From Bacteroidota bacterium (lineage in GTDB: Bacteria; Bacteroidota; Bacteroidia; Chitinophagales; UBA10324): 7,085 nt of DNA. The first letter of the stretch is position 1. Every line of letters starts with the position of its first letter. Of this stretch, positions 1 to 5,411 are shown piece by piece. The stretch spans positions 1 through 7,085 of the forward strand of contig DMRR01000051.1 of assembly GCA_003455275.1 (NCBI GenBank). Direction: 5' to 3'. Position numbers and translations under genes: made by a program. The notes under the pieces were generated by a model that made no database searches, was not told the origin of the DNA, and saw only the letters and a program-made list of their open reading frames with translations.

Positions 1-117
1 GATGGAACCTGGCAGGGACAACCTTGCTCACCTGCAGTTTATGTTTATTATCTCGACGGTGTTTGCGCCGATGGTTCGCAGATATTGAAGAAGGGGAATG
101 TAACGCTTATTCGTTAA
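1..117 (+). CDS. C-terminal end of a protein with a T9SS type B (gliding motility-associated, CHU_C) sorting domain; 5' truncated
   Basis: Frame 1 is open from the first base to a TAA at 115-117, giving 38 residues that begin inside a protein. The peptide reads DGTWQGQPCSPAVYVYYLDG and, a few residues later, ends in ILKKGNVTLIR. This is the usual last stretch of the CHU_C / type B sorting domain: a 'W-x-G-x-P-x-x-x-x-VYVYY' strand, then 'DG...KKGNVTLIR' at the very C-terminus. In that family the domain targets a Sec-exported protein to the type IX secretion system, and the parent proteins are often very large surface or adhesin-like proteins. Everything upstream, including the functional part, lies outside the window, so the protein's role cannot be given. 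The gene is co-directional with the channel gene at 223 but is separated from it by 105 nt, so a shared operon is not implied. Confidence 0.85.
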   Translation, partial: DGTWQGQPCSPAVYVYYLDGVCADGSQILKKGNVTLIR

Positions 118-139
118 TTATTAATTTATTTACAATAAA

Positions 140-159
140 AGGCTATAAAATATTAGCCT
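140..159. other. Small hairpin in the 118-222 intergenic gap, possible weak terminator
   Basis: AGGCTA (140-145) and TAGCCT (154-159) are perfect inverted repeats of 6 bp around an 8-nt AT loop, 22 nt after the stop of the type B sorting-domain gene. The position suits transcription termination of that gene. However, no T run follows on the plus strand (AAATAAT instead), and a 6-bp stem in AT-rich DNA can occur by chance. The rest of the gap is AT-rich. The closest match to a Bacteroidota -7 element (TAnnTTTG) is TACATTTA at 198-205, with one mismatch and no convincing -33 partner, so I do not call a promoter. Confidence 0.25.
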
Positions 160-222
160 AAATAATATACAAGCTTCCTATAAAATTATTCTGCTTTTAC
201 ATTTATCAAAAATTATTTTCTT

Positions 223-1014
223 ATGATTCGTGAAAAAATCATGAAGATGCCCGGACGGAGAGGAGGGCACTTTGTATGGCGCAACCATGAGATTCTGCGT
301 ATCGAAGCGTTCAGTGATGCTGTGTTTGCATTTGCGCTTACTCTTACAATAGTTTCGCTCGAAGTTCCAAAAACATTTCATGAGTTGCTTCAAACAATGA
401 CCGGAATGTTTGGCTTTGCTATTTGCTACACTTTCCTGCTATTGATTTGGTATAAACAGTATTTGTTTTTCCGATACTTTGGATTGCGAGATGTCACGAC
501 TATACTTTTAAATGCAATTCTCTTGTTTGTGGTTTTGTGTTATGTATATCCATTAAAATTTTTGTTCTCCTTGTTTACCGTTGGAACTCATATTCATGAG
601 GGAGAATTTATTCATCCGTTTTCAAGCATTGAAGAAGTACCTCAATTAATGGTATTGTATTGCTGTGGTTTTATTGCAGTTTATGTCATGCTCTTTTTTT
701 TATACCAACATGCCTGGCGGAAGCGCGACGAACTTTTTTTAAACCGCGTAGAACTTTTTAACCTGAAAACACAAATGCTGAGTAACCTGCTGCTTGCTTT
801 TTTTGGCTTGCTTGCCATTGTTGTTGCATTACAGCTTCCTCCGGAATCCTCTGGCATGGCGGGTTTTACCTTCACATTAATTGGACCGGGTATGAGTGTT
901 TTCTTTTCGCTTCGGCATAAATCGATGAAAAAAATATTGAGCACCGAAGAACTGACTCAACATGCCGAAGCAGTTGAGCGAAGCAAAAAGAAAACTGTAA
1001 AGGCAGGAGAGTAA
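223..1014 (+). CDS. TMEM175-family (DUF1211) potassium/cation channel, 263 aa
   Basis: This is an integral inner-membrane protein, predicted to form a cation channel. The signature R-x3-FSD is present at Arg26, Phe30-Ser31-Asp32 and continues as FSDAVFAFALTLTIVSLEVP, the pore-lining first helix of the TMEM175 family. Six hydrophobic segments are visible at about 30-48, 60-83, 91-117, 140-161, 183-205 and 212-230, the six-helix layout of prokaryotic members, which carry one FSD unit per chain and assemble as tetramers. Known bacterial members are weakly K+-selective leak channels. Bacterial homologues are commonly near 200 residues; this one is longer through a basic N-terminal arm (residues 1-25), a loop after helix 3 and a charged tail from about 231 (Lys/Arg/Glu rich). 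The start at 223 is the longest option; ATGs at 241 and 247 are also possible and leave the FSD helix intact. No Shine-Dalgarno is seen, as usual in Bacteroidota. The stop lies 6 nt from the opposing stop of the TonB-like gene. Confidence 0.88.
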   Translation: MIREKIMKMPGRRGGHFVWRNHEILRIEAFSDAVFAFALTLTIVSLEVPKTFHELLQTMTGMFGFAICYTFLLLIWYKQYLFFRYFGLRDVTTILLNAILLFVVLCYVYPLKFLFSLFTVGTHIHEGEFIHPFSSIEEVPQLMVLYCCGFIAVYVMLFFLYQHAWRKRDELFLNRVELFNLKTQMLSNLLLAFFGLLAIVVALQLPPESSGMAGFTFTLIGPGMSVFFSLRHKSMKKILSTEELTQHAEAVERSKKKTVKAGE

Positions 1015-1020
1015 TCTATT

Positions 1021-1773
1021 TCAGAGTTCGAATTTCACCGGAAGATTATAACGCACAAGAGTAGCTTTTCCGTTTTGCTTTCCCGGTTTCCATTTCGGCA
1101 TATTGCTGATCACGCGCAATGCTTCTTTATCACATTCTGCATTCAAACTTTTCTTTATGTAAGGAAAAAGAATTGTTCCTTGTGAACTGACAATGAAATT
1201 TATCACCACAGTTCCCTGAATATTTTTTGACTTTGCGGATGCCGGATATTTAAGGTTCGAAGCCAAATAAGAAAGAAGCGCTTTATCACCGCCCGGAAAC
1301 TCAGGCATTTCTTCAACAAAAGTCATTGCACCTGAATTATCATTCATACTTTTTGAATCCTTCTTTTCCGAAAATAATTTGTGATAAACTGATTTGGGCA
1401 GCGTGTCTTTTTCTACAATCATTTGCCCATGACATTTTCCATCCAGTAATTTAAAAGCAGCGGTATCACCGAGAGCAAGTAACGCACTCCAGTCTTTACA
1501 GGCGTTGGCGGGCTCATTCATCTGCCACTGTGTAACTCCGCGGTTCAGATAGGCATTTGTATTGGTGGGATCATTAGCAATTTGATTGGAGAAAAAAGTA
1601 TTGGCACCTGAGAAATTATTGCTTTTGATTAATGATATCCCTTCATTCTGGGGCGCAGTCGCATCCTGATCATGCATGATTGCATTGATAAGTGAATCTG
1701 ACTTTGATTTGGTCTGAGAAAATGATTGAAGAGAAAGAATAAGAGTAAAGGCTGCAAGCAGAACTGATTTCAT
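1021..1773 (-). CDS. Periplasmic TPR protein with C-terminal TonB domain (energy transducer TonB-like), 250 aa
   Basis: Residues 1-20 form a Sec signal peptide (Lys2, then a hydrophobic core ending in QSFSQ). Residues about 44-108 look like tetratricopeptide helices: 'NNFSGANTFFSNQIANDPTN' is followed by 'AYLNRGVTQWQ' and 'ACKDWSALLALGD', the pattern of Bacteroidota TPR proteins. A polar linker (about 120-150) leads to a TonB C-terminal domain at about 153-250. It begins with MPEFPGGDKALLSYL, continues as GTVVINFIVSSQGTI, and ends with EALRVISNMPKWKPGKQNGK then LPVKFEL, which matches the family well. Classical TonB couples the proton motive force through ExbB/ExbD to outer-membrane receptors. 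This protein lacks an obvious proline-rich spacer and ExbB-binding anchor beyond the signal-like N-terminus, so a coupling role is not shown. Such stand-alone TonB-C proteins are frequent in Bacteroidota. It lies 22 nt downstream of the third kelch gene on the same strand and is probably the last gene of that transcript. Confidence 0.87.
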   Translation of the reverse strand: MKSVLLAAFTLILSLQSFSQTKSKSDSLINAIMHDQDATAPQNEGISLIKSNNFSGANTFFSNQIANDPTNTNAYLNRGVTQWQMNEPANACKDWSALLALGDTAAFKLLDGKCHGQMIVEKDTLPKSVYHKLFSEKKDSKSMNDNSGAMTFVEEMPEFPGGDKALLSYLASNLKYPASAKSKNIQGTVVINFIVSSQGTILFPYIKKSLNAECDKEALRVISNMPKWKPGKQNGKATLVRYNLPVKFEL

Positions 1774-1795
1774 AAAAAATTATTTGTGCTGAAAA

Positions 1796-2983
1796 TTAAT
1801 TCTTCAAAAACTTCCGGACGGATAAAGTTTTTTTACCGGACTTAATAACCAAAAGATATTCAGACGCAGGAAGTGAAGCAATATCAATTTCAGTTTTATT
1901 ATTTCCTGAAATACTTTGTTCAAGAATTTTTCTGCCGTTCAAATCATAAACACAAATGTTGTCACACTGAGATTGTTGAAGTGTAACTGATAACTGATTG
2001 CTCGCCGGATTCGGAAAAACCTGAATCTGATTTTCGTCCATCACATTTTTAACTGCATCATTGAAAGTTGCGAAGTAGTAAAAGGTTCTTTGCGGAACAG
2101 AATCGAATCCGAGACCTACATATGCGCGGGTGTTGAAGGTGAATGCAACCGCACCGCTTCGCGCATAAGACGGGAAAGTGTCAAAAGGAATCCAGTTGTC
2201 ATTTTGTGCATCGTAAGTGAAAAAATCTTTTTTGTAGTGAAATGTAGAATCATATCCAAGACCTACATAGCCGAAATTCTGCAATGAAAATGCAACAGCT
2301 TGTTCGCGCGGTGTTCCGGCAAAATCACTTTTTTGAATCCAGCTATCGGTTGCGGGAGTGTATTCCCAACAATCGTTCAATAGAAACCCTCCATTGCCGC
2401 CAACTAAATAATCCTTATTGTTAAGAGTGAATACACATGATTTGCATCGGGCGCTTCCGGGGAAATCAAGTTTTTGATTCCATGAATTGCTCGACGGGTG
2501 ATAACAGTAAATGTCTTTCTTATATCCGTTAGCATCATATCCAAAACCAACAAAAGCTGAATCAACATTAGCAAATGCAATTGCAGAGTGTCGTGCACTT
2601 CCCGGAAGGTCAGCCATCTGAGTCCAATATCCGGTGGCAGGATTGAAACGCCAGAAGTCTTTACTGTAAGTGCTAATGCCGGTTCCGGTTCCGACATATC
2701 CATAGCTGCCGATAGAGAATGCAACAGAAGCAGCGCGCGCAAAGCTTCCGAACTCGGGAACCGGTGTCCATTGATTGGTATTTCGATCGAAGCAGTAAAA
2801 TGTTTTCTTATTGACAAAACCATCGTAGCCCAGACCAACATATGCTTTGTCGCCAATTACAAAAGCGACGGAGGCGGTTCGTCCGATATCAGGAAATTGA
2901 GGTGCAGCTATCCAGTCCAATGCTGCCCGGCAGAAATTTATGCTCAGTAACAGAATGGCGATTGTCAGAATTTTTTTTACCAC
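1796..2983 (-). CDS. Kelch-repeat six-bladed propeller protein with T9SS type A sorting domain (third of three), 395 aa
   Basis: This is a predicted secreted or surface beta-propeller. The N-terminus (MVKKILTIAILLLSINFCRA) is a signal peptide. Six kelch units start with a basic residue followed by A/V-x-F: Arg35, Arg83, Arg131, Arg179, Arg226 and Arg275, a strikingly even 47-49 residue spacing. Each unit contains a G-x-G turn (GLGYD, GTGTG, GFGYD, GLGFD) and most contain the aromatic 'DFW/Y-x-Y/F-x-P-x-x-N-x-W' strand. Residues about 320-395 are the T9SS type A sorting domain: VFPNPASNQL, then VYDLNGRKILEQ, then SEYLLVIKSGKKTLSVRKFLKN without its first residue at the C-terminus. The start is a GTG that overlaps the preceding gene's stop by 7 nt (2977-2983). 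No in-frame ATG exists near it, and the signal peptide begins exactly there. Binding partner and activity are unknown; propellers of this type usually act in protein or glycan binding. Confidence 0.9.
   Translation of the reverse strand: MVKKILTIAILLLSINFCRAALDWIAAPQFPDIGRTASVAFVIGDKAYVGLGYDGFVNKKTFYCFDRNTNQWTPVPEFGSFARAASVAFSIGSYGYVGTGTGISTYSKDFWRFNPATGYWTQMADLPGSARHSAIAFANVDSAFVGFGYDANGYKKDIYCYHPSSNSWNQKLDFPGSARCKSCVFTLNNKDYLVGGNGGFLLNDCWEYTPATDSWIQKSDFAGTPREQAVAFSLQNFGYVGLGYDSTFHYKKDFFTYDAQNDNWIPFDTFPSYARSGAVAFTFNTRAYVGLGFDSVPQRTFYYFATFNDAVKNVMDENQIQVFPNPASNQLSVTLQQSQCDNICVYDLNGRKILEQSISGNNKTEIDIASLPASEYLLVIKSGKKTLSVRKFLKN
2063..2881 (-). repeat. Kelch repeat array (six units) within the third kelch gene
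   Basis: Residues 35-307 of the encoded protein comprise six tandem units of about 48 residues (about 144 nt). Unit starts are at residues 35, 83, 131, 179, 226 and 275. At DNA level the units are clearly related but diverged; on the plus strand the phrase 'agaCCTACATA' or 'agaCCAACATA' recurs at corresponding positions (2113, 2260, 2832), encoding the G-Y/Y-A-Y-V-G-L-G strand. The last unit stops short of the final W-x-x-x-x-x-F-P strand. Confidence 0.8.
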
Positions 2984-4209
2984 ACTAATATTTTTTGTGT
3001 AAGAGAATAAGTTGAAGATTTTTTTAACCGAAGAAAATATTCCCCTGAAGAAGTGAAATTCAATTGAACAATTTCTTTTGGTGAAGAAATTGTTGTCAGA
3101 AGTTTTCCTTTGATATCATACACTTCCAGAATTTCATCCTGATGATTTGAAATTCCGGTCAGGTGAATTTCACCTCCGCGAGAAATCACATTCGGGTAAA
3201 CAGAAAAATTATTGAGGGAATAAAATTCAGCATCAACATTTTCAGCAAATGGCTGGTGCCATGTCATGCGCCACAAATCTTTCTTAGTTCCTGTTGCAGC
3301 TTTTCCGCAGGAAAGATACGCTGAATTGCCAATAGAAAATGCAACAGCGCTTCTTCTTGCATCACCATCAAACATGTTTACATAATTCCATGAATTGCTA
3401 TTTGCATCATAACTCCAAAAGTCTCTTTTGTATCCGCCATCAGTTCCTGTTCCGACAAATGCAGTGTTGTTGATTGTAAAAGCTACAGGTGCAATTCGTG
3501 AAGTGCCCGGGAAATTTTCTTTCTGAGTCCATGTATTAAGTGCAGGATCAAACTCCCATAAATCATTGTAGTAATAATTCTCATCTTCCCCGCAACAGAT
3601 ATAACATTTGGAATTCATGGCAAATGCAACACCACCGCTTCTTCCATCAAACCACGGAAAATTTGCAATTGCTGACCATGAATTGGCTACAGGGTCGTAG
3701 CAATAACATTCGTAGCTGTTGTAACCAAAATCTCTTCCTCCGAAAACATAACCTTTTCCATTGACAGCGGTCGAGGCCGCTTTATAAACCCCAAATCCAC
3801 TTACGCTTTGAAAGTGTGCAATGGAATCCCAATGATTATTTACAGGGTCATACCGATAAAAATCATTAAGCGTGTTTCCGAACGAAGAAGAATCAGCAAT
3901 GCCAATGCCGACATATGCAAAATTTCCGATCACAAATGAAGCCGCATCACGACGCGGCATTCCGGGAAGCGATGCAACCTGCGACCAGGAATTTGTAAGT
4001 GTATCATATTTCCAAAAATCATTGAGCACCATGTTGACTGAGTCCATGCCTGTACCAATAAACCCAAAACCGCCGATTGAAAAACCAACAGCACGATCTC
4101 TTTTGCCATATGGTAAGGAAGCCTTCTTAGTCCAAATCCATTCAGCAGAAACAGAACCAACGATGGAAAAGAAAAAAACGGTAACTAAAAATTTTTTCAT
4201 ACCGCGCAT
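2977..4209 (-). CDS. Kelch-repeat six-bladed propeller protein with T9SS type A sorting domain (second of three), 410 aa
   Basis: The signal peptide is MKKFLVTVFFFSIVGSVSA (residues 4-22), with a likely cleavage before Glu23. Six kelch units are seen with starts near Arg37, Arg87, 142, Arg190, Arg238 and Arg286. Typical strands are AVGFSIGGFGFIGTGMD, NDFWKYDTLTNSWSQ, NDLWEFDPALNTWTQK and AVAFSIGNSAYLSCG. Residues about 335-410 form the type A sorting domain (FSVYPNVISRGGEIHL, LEVYDIKGKLL, SSGEYFLRLKK, LTQKILVW). Export through Sec and T9SS to the cell surface or medium is therefore predicted. Units 3, 4 and 6 are unusually rich in cysteine (168, 170, 202, 205, 206, 301), and unit 4 has an acidic, tyrosine-rich loop EDENYYYND at 208-216. 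The ATG at 4209 is used because its upstream AACAA context is A-rich. An ATG three codons later (4200) is also plausible and aligns better with the MKK start of the upstream paralogue. The stop of the upstream kelch gene is 3 nt away. Ligand unknown. Confidence 0.9.
   Translation of the reverse strand: MRGMKKFLVTVFFFSIVGSVSAEWIWTKKASLPYGKRDRAVGFSIGGFGFIGTGMDSVNMVLNDFWKYDTLTNSWSQVASLPGMPRRDAASFVIGNFAYVGIGIADSSSFGNTLNDFYRYDPVNNHWDSIAHFQSVSGFGVYKAASTAVNGKGYVFGGRDFGYNSYECYCYDPVANSWSAIANFPWFDGRSGGVAFAMNSKCYICCGEDENYYYNDLWEFDPALNTWTQKENFPGTSRIAPVAFTINNTAFVGTGTDGGYKRDFWSYDANSNSWNYVNMFDGDARRSAVAFSIGNSAYLSCGKAATGTKKDLWRMTWHQPFAENVDAEFYSLNNFSVYPNVISRGGEIHLTGISNHQDEILEVYDIKGKLLTTISSPKEIVQLNFTSSGEYFLRLKKSSTYSLTQKILVW
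3259..4101 (-). repeat. Kelch repeat array (six units) within the second kelch gene
   Basis: Residues 37-317 hold six units of about 48-55 residues, with starts near 37, 87, 142, 190, 238 and 286. The second unit is longer because of an insertion (IADSSSFGNTLNDFYRY). The third lacks the leading Arg and uses a canonical double glycine (VFGGRD), whereas most other units have G-x-G instead. Confidence 0.75.
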
Positions 4210-4212
4210 TTG

Positions 4213-5406
4213 TTATGGAAGAATAATTTTTTCGGTATGAATTCTTTCGCCGGCGACTGAAGCACTCAATAAATAAATTCCTGATGAAATATTTTTTCTG
4301 TCGAAAACAAAATCTTCATTAGTTACTTGTTCAGATAAAATTTTTCTTCCACTCAGATCAAACAGTTCAAGTGTGAAAGGATAAATAGATGAATGAATTT
4401 TTGCAGAAGTAGTAATAGGATTCGGAGAAAGAATGAATTCAATGTTGCCCAAAATATTTTCGACTCCTGTTGTATCGCTGAATGGAATGTAATTGTAAAA
4501 CTCCCATACATCTTTCAGGTTGGTTCCATTTGTTCCTGTGCCGCAGTAACCTTTATTGCCGATGTTGAATCCGGGCACATAGTGTCTTCGAGAGCCGGGA
4601 AATTCAGGAAGCGAATCCCATGTGTCAGAGTCAGGATTGTATTGAAAAAAATCTTTGAAGTCATTGTAACCATAATCACAACCAATACCCACATAACCTT
4701 TATGATTGATTGCAAAACCTGTTGGACCAAATCGTGCTTGTCCGGGAAATGCTGCCTTGCCAATCCACTGATTGAGCGCAGGACTATAAGCAAAGAGAGG
4801 ACAGGGGAACGCATACGAACCCGCTGTAACATATCCGAGTGTGTCAATTACGAAAGATGCCCCGTACGAAATACTGACTGGGCACATTTGTTTAGGCGTC
4901 CAAAGATTTTGAGCAGGATCATATTCGCACCACATACCGGTGTAACCCATTCCTGCATATCCTTTATTGCCAATAGAAAATCCGATTGCACCATCACTGC
5001 CTGTTGAAGGATACATTGCGCGTTGTGTCCACACATTCGTAAGCGGGTCGTATTCCCAGAAATCATTCGGGTCAGCATAATTCTGATCAGTGCCGAGTCC
5101 GATATATCCTTTGTTGCCTATCGAAAATCCAACCGCACCAAACCTTTGTCCTCCTCCATAATCTGCTTTTTGTGTCCATGAGTTTGACACCGGATCAAAT
5201 TCCCAAAAGTCAGCATACACAATATTGAAACTGCCGGCATTGATGTGTCCGAGTCCGAGATAGCCCTTGCTTCCTATTGAGAAGCCAACGCTCCGATGAC
5301 GGGCAATAGGAGGGAACTCTGCTTTCTGAACCCACACAAGAGTTCCTGCAGCGAATGAATTACAAATTGTAAAAACGAAAAATGAAATGAGCGAAAGTTT
5401 TTTCAT
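4213..5406 (-). CDS. Kelch-repeat six-bladed propeller protein with T9SS type A sorting domain (first of three), 397 aa
   Basis: The protein starts with a signal peptide (MKKLSLISFFVFTICNSFAA, residues 1-20). Six kelch units follow, with starts near Arg36, Arg88, 137, 179, Arg225 and Arg274. Well-conserved strands include SVGFSIGSKGYLGLG, AVGFSIGNKGYIGLGTD, ADFWEFDPVSNSWTQKADY and NDFWEYDPLTNVWTQ. Units 3 and 4 are shortened in the loop before the aromatic strand (GMGYTGMWCEYDP and SYAFPCPLFAYSP). Residues about 325-397 are the type A sorting domain: LSPNPITTSAKI, LELFDLSGRKILSEQ, SSGIYLLSA and TEKIILP at the end. The product should be exported by Sec, cross the outer membrane by T9SS and lose the C-terminal domain. 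The ATG at 5406 lies 5 nt after the stop of the lipoprotein gene, and the downstream kelch gene begins 3 nt after this gene's stop, which supports co-transcription. No enzymatic motif is visible and the function is unknown. Confidence 0.9.
   Translation of the reverse strand: MKKLSLISFFVFTICNSFAAGTLVWVQKAEFPPIARHRSVGFSIGSKGYLGLGHINAGSFNIVYADFWEFDPVSNSWTQKADYGGGQRFGAVGFSIGNKGYIGLGTDQNYADPNDFWEYDPLTNVWTQRAMYPSTGSDGAIGFSIGNKGYAGMGYTGMWCEYDPAQNLWTPKQMCPVSISYGASFVIDTLGYVTAGSYAFPCPLFAYSPALNQWIGKAAFPGQARFGPTGFAINHKGYVGIGCDYGYNDFKDFFQYNPDSDTWDSLPEFPGSRRHYVPGFNIGNKGYCGTGTNGTNLKDVWEFYNYIPFSDTTGVENILGNIEFILSPNPITTSAKIHSSIYPFTLELFDLSGRKILSEQVTNEDFVFDRKNISSGIYLLSASVAGERIHTEKIILP
4495..5301 (-). repeat. 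Kelch repeat array (six units) within the first kelch gene
   Basis: Residues 36-304 hold six units of 42-52 residues. DNA similarity between units is visible: on the plus strand the phrase 'CCTTTATTGCC' or 'CCTTTGTTGCC' recurs (4551, 4960, 5107) and encodes the GNKGY strand. The same register occurs in all three kelch genes, consistent with tandem gene duplication. Confidence 0.75.
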
Positions 5407-5411
5407 GGTGC

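Noticed and set aside
198..205. TACATTTA as a Bacteroidota -7 promoter element for the channel gene.
   Set aside because: One mismatch to TAnnTTTG, no TTTG-like element at the expected distance upstream, and the surrounding DNA is AT-rich, so chance matches are likely.
2404..2856. A 150-codon minus-strand frame inside the third kelch gene.
   Set aside because: It is a shifted frame of the same repeats, without a signal peptide or a family match. The kelch frame has coherent repeats and a sorting domain across its full length.
4393..5007. A 204-codon open frame on the plus strand, opposite the first kelch gene.
   Set aside because: It is antisense to well-supported kelch repeats, and its peptide has no recognisable domain and recurrent segments that mirror the repeats. 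Long antisense frames are expected from repetitive coding DNA.
2063..5301. The tandem DNA repeats were considered as a CRISPR array or mobile-element repeats.
   Set aside because: They are coding, diverged, about 144 nt long and match kelch units in frame; there are no identical short repeats with unique spacers.
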